NCBI RefSeq assembly: GCF_022554085.1
Contig: NZ_JAKFYR010000004.1
Span: 62,001 to 126,000 of the forward strand
Reading direction: 5' to 3'
DNA: 64,000 nucleotides
Source of the DNA: Rhodococcus sp. CH91
GTDB lineage: Bacteria; Actinomycetota; Actinomycetes; Mycobacteriales; Mycobacteriaceae
The notes under the pieces were generated by a model that was not told the origin of the DNA, searched no databases, and worked only from the letters and a program-made list of their open reading frames with translations. Positions 44,475-53,133 of this stretch are shown piece after piece; the first letter of the stretch is position 1, and every line of letters starts with the position of its first letter. The position numbers and the translations under genes are program-made.

Positions 44475-45398
44475 GTGCGGTGGAGGGTCGTGCTGACGAT
44501 GCCGATGATCGTCGCTGCGGGACTCGCGGCGACCGCGTCCTCGGTTACTGTCGTCGCGGAGACCTCGGCCACCGAGCCGGCCCCGGCTGTCGGCGCGACC
44601 GGCGTCGGCCTGCTTCCCGGCGAAGTGCGTGAGAGACAACCCTTCCGCAGCCCGGCCGGCGAACCGAGCGAGCCGCTCGCCCAGCTTCCCCCCGCGATCG
44701 GAGTGCCCGCCGGCGACCAGGGGGTCCTCGGGGAAGGCCCCCTCGCGATCCCCGAACTCGTGTTCTACGCCTACCGCGCCGCCGAGATGCAGCTGGCCAT
44801 CGACGCCCCCGAGTGCGGCCTGCCCTGGAATCTGCTCGCCGCGATCGGGCGCCTGAGTTCCGGACACGCCGACGGGGGACGCACCGACATCCTGGGGACG
44901 CTGACGACACCGGTGGTCACGCCCGAGGGATCGCTCGGCCCGATGCGCCTCGCTCCGGCGACCTGGGAACGGTATTCCGCCGACGGTAACGCCGACGGCA
45001 CCGCCGATCCTCAGAACGTCTTCGACGCGACGCTCGCGGCAGGAGCACGGATGTGCGCCGAGGGCGGGAACCTGCGCGAACCCGACGGTGTGGCACGTGC
45101 CGTGGCCCTGTTCGATCCGTCTCCGGACTATCTGGCGAACGTGCGGACGTGGTCCGATTCCTACGCGAAGGCCGCCGAGGTCGCCCCTGCCGATCTCGCT
45201 CCCGTCCCGGCGCGTCCGGTTCCCGGCGCGGCAGATGTGGCCGCACCCGTGCCGGCTCAGGCGGTCACGGCCCCGACGACCGGGCCGGTGGATCCTCCGG
45301 CCGGTGAAAGCATCATCGACATTCCGGATCTTCCGGCGCTGCCTCCCCTGCCGGAGCTGCCCGAAATCCCCTGTCTCGTGCCCGCATTCTGCGAGTAG
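44475..45398 (+). CDS. Secreted transglycosylase-like protein lacking the catalytic glutamate
   Basis: 307 residues. N-terminal signal peptide (VVLTMPMIVAAGLAATASSV). The domain at about 112-225 matches MltB-type lytic transglycosylases and the next gene: CGLPWNLLAAIGRLSSGHADGG aligns (split here) with the partner's CGMHWTLLAGIGRVESGH, but Ser128 replaces the catalytic Glu. Further shared pieces: LGPMRLAPATWERYS and GNADGTADPQNVFDAT. A Pro/Ala-rich C-terminal tail (230-307) ends ELPEIPCLVPAFCE. Probably a non-catalytic peptidoglycan-binding paralogue. Confidence 0.85.
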   Translation: MRWRVVLTMPMIVAAGLAATASSVTVVAETSATEPAPAVGATGVGLLPGEVRERQPFRSPAGEPSEPLAQLPPAIGVPAGDQGVLGEGPLAIPELVFYAYRAAEMQLAIDAPECGLPWNLLAAIGRLSSGHADGGRTDILGTLTTPVVTPEGSLGPMRLAPATWERYSADGNADGTADPQNVFDATLAAGARMCAEGGNLREPDGVARAVALFDPSPDYLANVRTWSDSYAKAAEVAPADLAPVPARPVPGAADVAAPVPAQAVTAPTTGPVDPPAGESIIDIPDLPALPPLPELPEIPCLVPAFCE

Positions 45399-45415
45399 CC
45401 GAGTAGCGAGACCTT

Positions 45416-45451
45416 CCGCCGACACGCGCGACGCGCGGGTCGGCGGATTTT
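45416..45451 (+). terminator. GC-rich terminator between the two transglycosylase genes
   Basis: CCGCCGAC (45416-45423) pairs with GTCGGCGG (45439-45446), with inner CGCG pairs, followed by ATTTT. Confidence 0.8.
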
Positions 45452-45540
45452 CGCCGGAACCGAACCGGCGGCCGCCGACCAGCACCGACGTGTCACGTCC
45501 GTGCCCGCACTCCCGCGTTACATCACGTTTGAGTAACGGA

Positions 45541-45562
45541 ACAGCATCGAATGCTGTAGCCT
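45541..45562 (+). promoter_or_regulatory. Palindrome and -10 box upstream of the second transglycosylase
   Basis: ACAGCAT-CGA-ATGCTGT (45541-45557) is a perfect 7-bp inverted repeat whose last base is the first of TAGCCT (45557-45562), a good -10. The transcript would have a leader of about 50 nt. CGTTAC/GTAACG (45516-45538) forms another inverted repeat, and GTAACG recurs at 45574. Confidence 0.45.
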
Positions 45563-45617
45563 CAGCCCGGCATGTAACGAAGGTGTCTCATCAAAGGCAC
45601 CCGAGGGAGGTTAACCA

Positions 45618-46484
45618 TTGGGCCGGCACGCCAAACCGTCGGATTCGAAGCTTCGGCGTAATTCCGTGATCGCGATGACCGGACTGGTTCCGGTGGGACT
45701 GGTCGCCGCAGCGGCGACCACCGCGGGAGCGTCACCGCGGGCCCTGATGGGGGCCGCACAGCACGAGGCCGAACCGACGGCCGCCTCCGCAGGTAGCGCC
45801 GGGCTCGCCGAGGCCGTCCCCGCAGGGGTCGCAGCGGTGCAGACCATCATGCTCGAGCCGGAACCCGCGCCCGTGCGCACGTTCAAGGCGGCTCCCGAGC
45901 CGGCACCGGAACCCGAGGTCCTCCGCGAAGGCCCCCTGGGCATCCCCGGCATCAACTTCGCCGCCTACCGCAATGCCGAGCGCATCCTCTCCGAGGAGAA
46001 CCCCTCCTGCGGCATGCACTGGACCCTTCTCGCCGGCATCGGCCGCGTCGAGTCCGGGCACGCCAACGGCGGACGCGCCGACGACAAGGGCAACCTGCTC
46101 GAACCCGTCATCGGTCTGCCGCTCGACGGCAGCCTGCCGGGCCAGGCCACGATCTACGACACCGACGGCGGCGCGCTCGACGGCGACACCGTCTACGACC
46201 GGGCCGTCGGGCCGATGCAGTTCATCCCCACCACATGGACGCAGTACGCGGGCGACGGCAACGGCGACGGCGTCGCCGATCCGCAGAATCTCTACGATTC
46301 GACGCTCACCACCGCGAAGTACCTGTGCGACGGCGGCCTCGACATGCGCAATCTGGCGCACTCGACGAAGGCGATCCACCGCTACAACAACTCCATGGCC
46401 TACGTGGCGAACGTCCTCGCCTGGTCGACCGCCTACTCCACCGGCGTCGACCCGAGCCCGGCCGACCTGCCCCGTATCCACTGA
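45618..46484 (+). CDS. Secreted MltB-type lytic murein transglycosylase
   Basis: 288 residues. TTG start at 45618, fixed by GAGGGAGG 7 nt upstream and by the family N-terminus GRHAKPSDSKLRR; a signal segment follows (VIAMTGLVPVGLVAAAATTA). Catalytic domain at about 120-280: LLAGIGRVESGHANGG with Glu145 as catalytic acid, VGPMQFIPTTWTQYAGDGNG, DPQNLYDSTLTTAKYLCDGG, HRYNNSMAYVANVLAW. Cleaves peptidoglycan glycan strands. Like Rv1230c by position. The long leader with palindromes suggests tighter control than its neighbour. Confidence 0.9.
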   Translation: MGRHAKPSDSKLRRNSVIAMTGLVPVGLVAAAATTAGASPRALMGAAQHEAEPTAASAGSAGLAEAVPAGVAAVQTIMLEPEPAPVRTFKAAPEPAPEPEVLREGPLGIPGINFAAYRNAERILSEENPSCGMHWTLLAGIGRVESGHANGGRADDKGNLLEPVIGLPLDGSLPGQATIYDTDGGALDGDTVYDRAVGPMQFIPTTWTQYAGDGNGDGVADPQNLYDSTLTTAKYLCDGGLDMRNLAHSTKAIHRYNNSMAYVANVLAWSTAYSTGVDPSPADLPRIH

Positions 46485-46500
46485 CGACCGGCCGGGCACC

Positions 46501-46506
46501 TACCAT
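46501..46506 (+). promoter_or_regulatory. -10 box of mrp
   Basis: TACCAT, 7 nt before the ATG at 46514. It overlaps the alternative ATG at 46505, which supports 46514 as start. Confidence 0.45.
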
Positions 46507-46513
46507 GGGCCTC

Positions 46514-47647
46514 ATGGCAGTCAGTGAATCCGACGTCCGCAGTGCGCTCGCACGGGTACAGGACCCGGAGATCCGCAAGCCCATCACCGATCTCGGGATG
46601 GTCAAGAGCATCGAGATCGGCACCGACGGCAGTGTCGACGTCGCCATCTACCTGACCACCGCCGGGTGCCCCATGCGCACCGAGATCTCCGATCGCGTGA
46701 CCAAGGCCGTCGCCGACGTCGCCGGAGTCGGCGAAGTTCGCGTGACGCTCGACGTCATGAGCGACGAGCAGCGCACCGAGCTGCGCAAGTCGCTGCGCGG
46801 CGACTCCACCGAACCCGTCATCCCCTTCGCCCAGCCGGGTTCGCTGACGCGCGTGTACGCCGTCGCGTCCGGTAAGGGTGGCGTCGGCAAATCGTCGGTG
46901 ACGGTCAACCTCGCCGCGGCGTTGGCCGCCCGCGGACTGTCCGTGGGTGTTCTCGACGCCGACATCTACGGCCATTCCATCCCCCGGATGCTCGGTACAT
47001 CGGCGAAACCCACGCAGGTCGAGCGGATGATCATGCCGCCGGTCGCGCACGACGTGAAGATGATCTCGATCGCCCAGTTCACCGAGGGCAACACCCCTGT
47101 GGTCTGGCGCGGCCCGATGCTGCACCGTGCCCTGCAGCAGTTCCTCGCCGACGTCTTCTGGGGCGATCTCGACGTTCTGCTGCTCGACCTCCCGCCGGGC
47201 ACGGGCGACGTCGCGATCTCCGTGGCGCAGTTGATTCCCAACGCGGAGATCCTCGTCGTGACCACGCCGCAGCAGGCGGCGGCCGAGGTCGCCGAGCGTG
47301 CCGGTTCGATCGCGCTGCAGACCCGTCAGCGCATCGCCGGCGTGGTCGAGAACATGTCGTGGCTCGAATTGCCCGACGGCACCCGCATGGACGTCTTCGG
47401 CACCGGTGGCGGCCAGGCCGTCGCCGAACGCCTCACGCGGGCGGTGGGCGCCACGGTGCCTCTGCTGGGCCAGATCCCGCTCGACCCGGCCATCCGGGAG
47501 GCGGGCGACGCAGGCATTCCGATCGTGCTCGGTTCTCCCGACTCGCCACCGGCGGTCGCGATGAAGGAGATCGCGGACAAGCTCGCGGTGCGCAAGCGCG
47601 GTCTCGCCGGCATGTCCCTCGGCATCGACACGACGCGCCATCTCTAG
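46514..47647 (+). CDS. mrp: Mrp/ApbC-family Fe-S cluster carrier ATPase
   Basis: 377 residues. N-terminal DUF59/MIP18 domain (about 6-80: VQDPEIRKPITDLGMVKSIE, TTAGCPMRTEI) followed by a ParA-like deviant Walker A, ASGKGGVGKSSVTVNLAAAL (about 115-134), DADIYGHSIPRML and DLPPGTGDVAIS. Assembles or carries Fe-S clusters in the cytosol. The canonical C-x-x-C near the C-terminus is not seen, as in other actinobacterial members. Same place as Rv1229c. Confidence 0.92.
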   Translation: MAVSESDVRSALARVQDPEIRKPITDLGMVKSIEIGTDGSVDVAIYLTTAGCPMRTEISDRVTKAVADVAGVGEVRVTLDVMSDEQRTELRKSLRGDSTEPVIPFAQPGSLTRVYAVASGKGGVGKSSVTVNLAAALAARGLSVGVLDADIYGHSIPRMLGTSAKPTQVERMIMPPVAHDVKMISIAQFTEGNTPVVWRGPMLHRALQQFLADVFWGDLDVLLLDLPPGTGDVAISVAQLIPNAEILVVTTPQQAAAEVAERAGSIALQTRQRIAGVVENMSWLELPDGTRMDVFGTGGGQAVAERLTRAVGATVPLLGQIPLDPAIREAGDAGIPIVLGSPDSPPAVAMKEIADKLAVRKRGLAGMSLGIDTTRHL

Positions 47648-47660
47648 GACGGTCCCGATA

Positions 47661-47698
47661 CGACGACGTCCCCGCCGTGCAGCGGGGACGTGTCGTCG
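47661..47698. terminator. Bidirectional hairpin between mrp and tatB
   Basis: ACGTCCCCGC (47666-47675) and GCGGGGACGT (47682-47691) with a 6-nt loop, extended by CGACG/CGTCG. It lies between two convergent genes and can serve both. Confidence 0.75.
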
Positions 47699-47722
47699 AG
47701 GATCGGCGGGGCGCCGGAACGA

Positions 47723-48127
47723 TCAGGTGGCGTCGGGGTCGATCGGGGGCTTCTCGTCGGGCGCGAGCGGTTTCGACAGATTCGGCCGTGCGGAGCCGTT
47801 CACCGGGGTGCCCGGCTGCGAGGCGGACGCCTTGTCGAAATCACCCGTGAAGATCGAGTCGTCGCCGTCCAGCAGATGCTTGGTGATGACGGCCTTGGGT
47901 GTCATGCCGCGCAGTTCGTTGAGTTCGGACAGCGGCTGACGCAGGTCGTCGAACTCGGGGCCGAGTTCCTGCTTGAGCTGGTCGCGCGCACCCGAGGCGT
48001 AGTCGCGCACCTGACGCAGCGACTTGGCCACCCACGAGACGGCACCGGGCAGCCTCTCCGGACCGAGCACCACGAGGGCCGCCACGATGAGTACCAGGAA
48101 CTCGCCCCAACCGATGTTGCCGAACAC
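47723..48127 (-). CDS. tatB: Sec-independent protein translocase subunit TatB
   Basis: 134 residues. A single N-terminal helix [20 protein letters not shown] then LGPERLP, the hallmark hinge of TatB, and an amphipathic helix ([20 protein letters not shown]). Charged C-terminal tail. Works with TatA/TatC, not in this window, to export folded proteins. GTG 48127 with TACCCT 6 nt upstream: leaderless. An upstream GTG in frame adds seven unlikely residues. It follows htrA, as in M. tuberculosis. Confidence 0.92.
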   Translation of the reverse strand: MFGNIGWGEFLVLIVAALVVLGPERLPGAVSWVAKSLRQVRDYASGARDQLKQELGPEFDDLRQPLSELNELRGMTPKAVITKHLLDGDDSIFTGDFDKASASQPGTPVNGSARPNLSKPLAPDEKPPIDPDAT

Positions 48128-48133
48128 GCATCC

Positions 48134-48139
48134 AGGGTA
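48134..48139 (-). promoter_or_regulatory. -10 box of tatB
   Basis: TACCCT on the minus strand, 6 nt before the GTG at 48127, so tatB has its own start besides read-through from htrA. Confidence 0.45.
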
Positions 48140-48196
48140 CGTGCTCACGCGCGAAATGCAGCACCTACCGGAAAGGTCACATCAGGGGGTGGATGC

Positions 48197-49762
48197 TCAA
48201 TCCGAGACGGGCGTGACCTCGACATCCACGAGACGACCGCTGCGCACCAGCTGAACGGTCACCGGTTCGTCGATCTGCTGCTGCTGAACCGCCACGACGA
48301 GTTCGTCGGCGCTGGTGACTTCCCGGTCCCCCACCTTGACGATCACGTCGCCCTCGACGATCCCCGCGCGCTGCGCGGGGCTGTCCTGCCGGACATTGGC
48401 GACCTCCGCACCGCTCGCGACGTCGTTGACGACCGAACGGGCATTGACCCCGATGTCCGGATGCCGCATCTCGCCGTTGCGGATCAGCTCCTGCGCGACC
48501 GCGGTGACGTCGTCGATGGGAATCGCGAAGCCCAGACCCACCGAACCGCCGGTCTCGGACTTGATCGCGGAGTTGATACCGATCACCCGGCCCTCCATGT
48601 CGATGAGAGGTCCACCGGAATTACCCGGGTTGATCGAGGCGTCGGTCTGCACGGCGTCGATCACCGCATCGGTGTCGGTGCCCTGCCCGCTCAACCGCAT
48701 CGGCCGGTTCAGAGCACTGACGATGCCACGCGTGACCGTCTTGCTGAGTCCGAGCGGCGAGCCCACCGCGACGACGTCCTCGCCGACCTGGACGTCCTCG
48801 GAGCGGCCCAGCTCCGCGACGACCAGATTGTCGACGTCCTCCACCGCGAGCACGGCCAGATCGGTCTTGATGTCGCGGCCGACGATCGAGGCGGGCACCT
48901 TGGTGCCGTCGTCGAAGGTGACCTGCACCTTGGCATCGGGGTTTCCGGCGGCCATCGAGATCACGTGGTTGTTGGTGACGATGTAACCGGCGCCGTCGAT
49001 CACGACACCCGATCCCGTCCCCGCGTCTCCCCCGACGGTGACCTGGATCGACACGACCGCAGGTAGGACCGTGTCGGCGACCCGCGCGACCGCCCCGCTC
49101 GGGAGCTCCTCGTCGTCTCCGGACTGGCTCAGCGTCACCCCCCGACTGGTCAGCGACCCGTTGTCGGCGGTTGCCAGAGCCACCACGAGTCCGCCGACCA
49201 TGCCGATGACGACGGCGACTGCGGCGAGGGTCGCGAGCGCGCGCGGTTGCACGCGACGATCGAACAACACCTCACGCACGGTGAGTCCGGGCGCCGGCGG
49301 AAGCTGCTGCTCCTGCGTCTGCCCGGACAGCGGCGGACCGAGCCGCACCGCGGATTCGGGATCGCGCCACGGATCGGCTTCGATGTCGTCCTCCGGTTCG
49401 GCCACCTGCTCGGTGGGAGGACGCTGCAGTGTCTCCTCGGCGTGGGCGGGCCGTCCGTAGGCCTCAGCGAGTATCGCGTCGGTCGGAGGTACGTGCCGGA
49501 TGCTCGGGTCGGTGACGCGCGGATGGTCCACGGAGCCGAAGGGGCCCTCGGCACCCTCGGGGCGCCCGAAGACGCGAGCCGAAGCAGGATCGACCGCGGG
49601 GCGGTAGACCGGCCGGGGTTCGAGACGGGGAGCGTCCGCAGGACGGGTGATCGCTTCGCCGGCAGTCCCGGGACGGCCCGACGACGCGTCCGGCGACTCG
49701 CCGTCGCGACGAGGTTCGTTGCCTTCCCCTCGTCCGGTGTGCTGCGCAGATTCCGCCGTCAC
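48197..49762 (-). CDS. htrA: HtrA-family membrane serine protease with PDZ domain
   Basis: 521 residues. Long disordered cytoplasmic N-terminus (1-170, Pro/Glu/Arg-rich), one transmembrane helix near 173-195 (ALATLAAVAVVIGMVGGLVV), a trypsin-like protease domain with the triad His in IVTNNHVIS, Asp in IKTDLAVLAV and Ser in NPGNSGGPLID, and a C-terminal PDZ domain (GVNARSVVNDVASGAEVANV). Degrades misfolded envelope proteins; in mycobacteria it lies downstream of sigE-rseA and belongs to that response. GTG start at 49762. Confidence 0.93.
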   Translation of the reverse strand: MTAESAQHTGRGEGNEPRRDGESPDASSGRPGTAGEAITRPADAPRLEPRPVYRPAVDPASARVFGRPEGAEGPFGSVDHPRVTDPSIRHVPPTDAILAEAYGRPAHAEETLQRPPTEQVAEPEDDIEADPWRDPESAVRLGPPLSGQTQEQQLPPAPGLTVREVLFDRRVQPRALATLAAVAVVIGMVGGLVVALATADNGSLTSRGVTLSQSGDDEELPSGAVARVADTVLPAVVSIQVTVGGDAGTGSGVVIDGAGYIVTNNHVISMAAGNPDAKVQVTFDDGTKVPASIVGRDIKTDLAVLAVEDVDNLVVAELGRSEDVQVGEDVVAVGSPLGLSKTVTRGIVSALNRPMRLSGQGTDTDAVIDAVQTDASINPGNSGGPLIDMEGRVIGINSAIKSETGGSVGLGFAIPIDDVTAVAQELIRNGEMRHPDIGVNARSVVNDVASGAEVANVRQDSPAQRAGIVEGDVIVKVGDREVTSADELVVAVQQQQIDEPVTVQLVRSGRLVDVEVTPVSD

Positions 49763-49844
49763 GCGTGCCCGTCTCCCCCGTGTAGGTCCGTCACGCAGCC
49801 CAGTATCACCGATGGCATCGGATCACTCGTTACCGACCGTCCGG

Positions 49845-50174
49845 TCACCGGCGACGGAGAATCGACCACCGCCGCGCGGCCCACCGATCGTCCGCCTGCG
49901 TCTGCGGGGGATCGCAGAGATGCGAGGGAATGTTGCTCAACGTCCCCAGCAGCGAACTCGGCATGCGGGGCACGTGATCGGCAGCGGAACGGAGTGCGTG
50001 CCGGGCCTGCTGCTGGGCTTCGACCTCTGCGGCACACTCGGGGCAGATCGACAGATGCTGGGCGGCCCTCAGATATGCCGCCATGCGCAGTTCGCCGTCG
50101 ACGAATGCGGCAACTGCCTCGCTGGCGAGGTGTTCGGTGGAACCGAACCTGCGAGGTGGTTGCACCATCGTCAT
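49845..50174 (-). CDS. rseA: Anti-sigma-E factor RseA (zinc-binding)
   Basis: 109 residues, soluble. Core FGSTEHLASEAVAAFVDGEL then MAAYLRAAQHLSICPECAAEV carries the ZAS motif H40-x3-C44-x2-C47. ATG 50174 has GGGAGG 5-6 nt upstream; another ATG two codons on is possible, and the extended form upstream is not. Binds and inhibits SigE, released on envelope or redox stress. It lies 16 nt after sigE and is cotranscribed with it. Confidence 0.92.
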   Translation of the reverse strand: MTMVQPPRRFGSTEHLASEAVAAFVDGELRMAAYLRAAQHLSICPECAAEVEAQQQARHALRSAADHVPRMPSSLLGTLSNIPSHLCDPPQTQADDRWAARRWSILRRR

Positions 50175-50190
50175 CACTACCTCCCGGCGG

Positions 50191-50826
50191 CTACTCCGCA
50201 TCGACGCGACCGTCTTCGACCTTTCCATGCTCGCGCAGGTACTCGCGGAGTGCCTGGCGGCCTCGGTGGATACGACTACGCACCGTACCGAGTTTCACCC
50301 CCAGTGTGGCACCGATCTCCTCGTAGGACAGACCTTCGATGTCACAGAGCACCACTGCGGCACGATACTCGGGCCCCAGCGAGTCCAGGGCGGACTGCAG
50401 GTCGGGGCCGAGACGCGCGTCGTGGTAGATCTGCTCGGGGTTCGGCCCGGGGGCCGGTACCCGATCGTAGTCCTCGGGCAGCGCTTCCATCCGGATGCGG
50501 TTCCGGCGGCGCACCATGTCGAGGAACAGATTCGTGGTGATGCGGTGCAGCCAGCCCTCGAAAGTGCCCGGCTGGTAGTTCTGCAACGACCGGAAGACGC
50601 GGATGAAGGTTTCCTGGGTGAGGTCCTCGGCGTCCTGGGCGTTGCCGGACAGGCGATAGGCCAGGCGATAGACGCGGTCGCCGTGTTCACGGACGAGTTC
50701 GTCCCATGACGGCATGACCGCGCGGTCCCCGGTTGCATCGAACGCTGCGGTGCCGCTCTGATCCGCCTCGAAGGCGTCGTCGAGCACCGGGGCGTCGAGT
50801 ACGGGAACTGTCTGGGGTCGGGTCAT
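50191..50826 (-). CDS. sigE: ECF RNA polymerase sigma factor SigE
   Basis: 211 residues. Region 2: [22 protein letters not shown] then [20 protein letters not shown]; region 4: [20 protein letters not shown] then [20 protein letters not shown]. Near identity with M. tuberculosis SigE across both regions (from memory). ATG 50826; GAGGAGGA lies about 12 nt upstream. Mycobacterial SigE uses several starts, so an upstream start is possible. Directs the envelope-stress regulon, including htrA and often itself. Confidence 0.95.
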   Translation of the reverse strand: MTRPQTVPVLDAPVLDDAFEADQSGTAAFDATGDRAVMPSWDELVREHGDRVYRLAYRLSGNAQDAEDLTQETFIRVFRSLQNYQPGTFEGWLHRITTNLFLDMVRRRNRIRMEALPEDYDRVPAPGPNPEQIYHDARLGPDLQSALDSLGPEYRAAVVLCDIEGLSYEEIGATLGVKLGTVRSRIHRGRQALREYLREHGKVEDGRVDAE

Positions 50827-50902
50827 GTGGATCGCTCGATCCTCCTCGTCGGGACCGCTGTGGACTCGTGCTTCGGATACAACAGCCGACCTGCGGGGAA
50901 AT

Positions 50903-50917
50903 GTTCCTCGGAGGAAC
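50903..50917. promoter_or_regulatory. Palindrome GTTCCTC-G-GAGGAAC upstream of sigE
   Basis: Perfect 7-bp arms. GGAAC, the ECF sigma -35 core, occurs on both strands here, with GTT 19 nt downstream on each strand (slightly longer than the usual 16-18). It could be a divergent ECF promoter or a regulator site between sigE and the methyltransferase gene. Confidence 0.4.
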
Positions 50918-51094
50918 CTTCCGCGAGGCGGGGGCCGTTCCCGAAGCCGGGAACCGGGGCGATCGTCTACTTCGTCGTCTGTGAGTCTTCCCTGCGGCGA
51001 TGTGGTCGTCGTATGAGTAACCTGAAACGACGCTGAGAAAACCGGTGCGGAGTCGACCGCTCGCCGGGATCCCGCGACTCTCGGAGGCGTTGCT

Positions 51095-51778
51095 GTGCGC
51101 GCCTGCCTGCGCGAAGTTATCCCTGAGGATAGCCTCATTGAGGTGCAGACCAACGCCGATCGCATATTGACCCACGCGGAGACCGTCGTCGTCGAAGACG
51201 AGGAACTCGCCGCTGCGCGTGACCGTGCCGAAGATCTGGGCGCAGACCCGGTATCTCCCTCCGTCGGGGCCGTCCTGGCGATGTTCGCCCGCATGCTCGA
51301 TGCCAGGACGGTGGTGGAGATCGGCACGGGCGCGGGTGTGAGCGGCCTGTGGTTGCTGCACGGCCTGCGTGAGGACGGCGTCCTCACCACGATCGACAGC
51401 GAGCCCGAACATCAGCGGGCGGCGAAGATCGCCTTCCGCGAGGCCGGAATCGTGGCCTCGCGCACACGGCTCATCAACGGCCGGGCGCTGGATGTCCTGC
51501 CGCGGCTCGCGGACTCCGGATACGACATGGTGTTCGTCGACGCGACCCCGGCCGACCACCCGCACTTCGTGCGCGAAGGGGTGCGCCTGCTCCGGCCGGG
51601 TGGCGTGATCGTGCTGCACAACGCACTGCTCGACGGGCGGGTCGCCGATCCTGCCGCTCGCGACGCGACGGTGCTCGCCGTCCGCGACGCCACGCGTGCC
51701 GTGTCCTCCGACGAACGTCTCGCACCGGTGGTCCTGCCGCTCGGGGACGGCCTTCTCTGCGCGGTGCGCCTCAGCTGA
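51095..51778 (+). CDS. SAM-dependent O-methyltransferase (Rv1220c-like)
   Basis: 227 residues. Class I methyltransferase of the catechol-O-methyltransferase type: [35 protein letters not shown] (SAM loop near 75), [40 protein letters not shown] and [14 protein letters not shown]. Cytosolic. GTG 51095 follows GGAGG by 7 nt. Sits divergent from sigE exactly as Rv1220c does; the acceptor is not known. Confidence 0.9.
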   Translation: MRACLREVIPEDSLIEVQTNADRILTHAETVVVEDEELAAARDRAEDLGADPVSPSVGAVLAMFARMLDARTVVEIGTGAGVSGLWLLHGLREDGVLTTIDSEPEHQRAAKIAFREAGIVASRTRLINGRALDVLPRLADSGYDMVFVDATPADHPHFVREGVRLLRPGGVIVLHNALLDGRVADPAARDATVLAVRDATRAVSSDERLAPVVLPLGDGLLCAVRLS

Positions 51779-51805
51779 GAGCGGGCCGTCGGCGGGCGCG
51801 TCTCC

Positions 51806-53020
51806 TCAGATCCAGATGCCCTTGCCGATGGCGACGACACCACCGTTGCTGACCGCGAACCGGTGCCGGTCGCGCTCGAGGTCCACGCCGATGATCTCGC
51901 CGTCGCCGACCACGACGTTCTTGTCGAGGATGGCGCGGCGTACGACCGCCCCCTTGCCGATCCGGACACCGGGCATGAGCACACTGCCCTCGACGGTCGC
52001 CCCGTCCTCGACCATGACGTTGGAGCTCAGCACCGAGTTCCGGACGGTCGCGGCGGACAGGATGCTGCCGGCCCCGACGATCGATTCCTGAGCCAGGCCG
52101 CCCTGCACGAATTTCGCGGGCGGGAGGTTCTCGGCCGCGCCGCGGATGGGCCACCGGCGGTTGTAGAGGTTGAAGATCGGGTGGACCGAGACGAGATCCA
52201 TGTGGGCGTCGTAGAAGGCGTCGAGGGTGCCCACGTCGCGCCAGTACGCGCGGTCGCGTTCGGTCGCGCCGGGCACCACGTTGTCGTTGAAGTCGTAGAC
52301 GTGCGCTTCGCCCTGCTCGACGAGCGCGGGAATGATGTCGCCACCCATGTCGTGATCGGAGTCGGGATTCTCCGAGTCGGCCCGCAGTGCCTCGACCAGG
52401 ACCTTGGTCGTGAACACGTAGTTGCCCATGGAGGCGAAGGTGACATTGGGGTCGTCGGGGGTGCCGGGTGGGTGCGCGGGCTTCTCGAGGAACTGTGTGA
52501 TCCGGCCGCTCTCGTCGCTGTCTATGCACCCGAACGCGAACGCCTCGCTGCGCGGGACGCGGATACCGGCCACCGTGACGCCGGCTCCCGACTCGATGTG
52601 CTGCCGCACCATCTGCTCGGGATCCATGCGGTACACGTGATCGGCGCCGAAGACCACGATGTACTCGGGGTCCTCGTCGTAGACGAGATTGAGGGACTGC
52701 AGGATCGCGTCGGCGCTGCCGGTGTACCAGCGTGGCCCGAGGCGCTGCTGGGCCGGTACGGGCGTGATGTACTCGCCCGTGAAACCGGACAACCGCCAGG
52801 TCTGCGAGATGTGGCGGTCCAGAGAATGCGACTTGTACTGCGTGAGAACGCAGATACGCAGGTAGCCGGCGTTCACCAGATTGCTGAGTACGAAGTCGAT
52901 CAGGCGGTATGCGCCCCCGAACGGCACTGCCGGCTTGGCTCTGTCCGCCGTCAGCGGATACAGACGTTTGCCCTCGCCGCCGGCGAGAACGATTCCAAGC
53001 ACATGGGGCTGGCTCCTCAC
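51806..53020 (-). CDS. glgC: Glucose-1-phosphate adenylyltransferase (ADP-glucose pyrophosphorylase)
   Basis: 404 residues. Makes ADP-glucose from ATP and glucose-1-phosphate for alpha-glucan and maltose-1-phosphate synthesis. Nucleotidyltransferase motif [20 protein letters not shown] (about 10-29), [27 protein letters not shown] and [18 protein letters not shown] (sugar-phosphate site), followed by the C-terminal left-handed beta-helix ([20 protein letters not shown]). Close match to Rv1213. GTG 53020 with TAGGTT 6 nt upstream: leaderless. Divergent from glgM. Confidence 0.95.
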   Translation of the reverse strand: MRSQPHVLGIVLAGGEGKRLYPLTADRAKPAVPFGGAYRLIDFVLSNLVNAGYLRICVLTQYKSHSLDRHISQTWRLSGFTGEYITPVPAQQRLGPRWYTGSADAILQSLNLVYDEDPEYIVVFGADHVYRMDPEQMVRQHIESGAGVTVAGIRVPRSEAFAFGCIDSDESGRITQFLEKPAHPPGTPDDPNVTFASMGNYVFTTKVLVEALRADSENPDSDHDMGGDIIPALVEQGEAHVYDFNDNVVPGATERDRAYWRDVGTLDAFYDAHMDLVSVHPIFNLYNRRWPIRGAAENLPPAKFVQGGLAQESIVGAGSILSAATVRNSVLSSNVMVEDGATVEGSVLMPGVRIGKGAVVRRAILDKNVVVGDGEIIGVDLERDRHRFAVSNGGVVAIGKGIWI

Positions 53021-53026
53021 ACGCTC

Positions 53027-53032
53027 AACCTA
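53027..53032 (-). promoter_or_regulatory. -10 box of glgC
   Basis: TAGGTT on the minus strand, 6 nt before the glgC GTG. Confidence 0.5.
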
Positions 53033-53121
53033 TCCCCCGCCCCAGGCTGCCGCCAGTGAAGTGCGATCTCGATACCGGATCGCCGCCCGCGGGCCGGGTG
53101 GCCGGAACCTCGGCGGACCGC

Positions 53122-53127
53122 TAGTTT
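53122..53127 (+). promoter_or_regulatory. -10 box of glgM
   Basis: TAGTTT, 6 nt before the glgM GTG at 53134. The two promoters share a 113-nt intergenic region. Confidence 0.5.
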
Positions 53128-53133
53128 GAGGCG

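Noticed and set aside
45399-45617. ydaO-type c-di-AMP riboswitch upstream of the transglycosylase
   Set aside because: Such switches occur before cell-wall hydrolases in actinobacteria, but the leader after the likely start site is only about 50 nt and I cannot find the conserved core.
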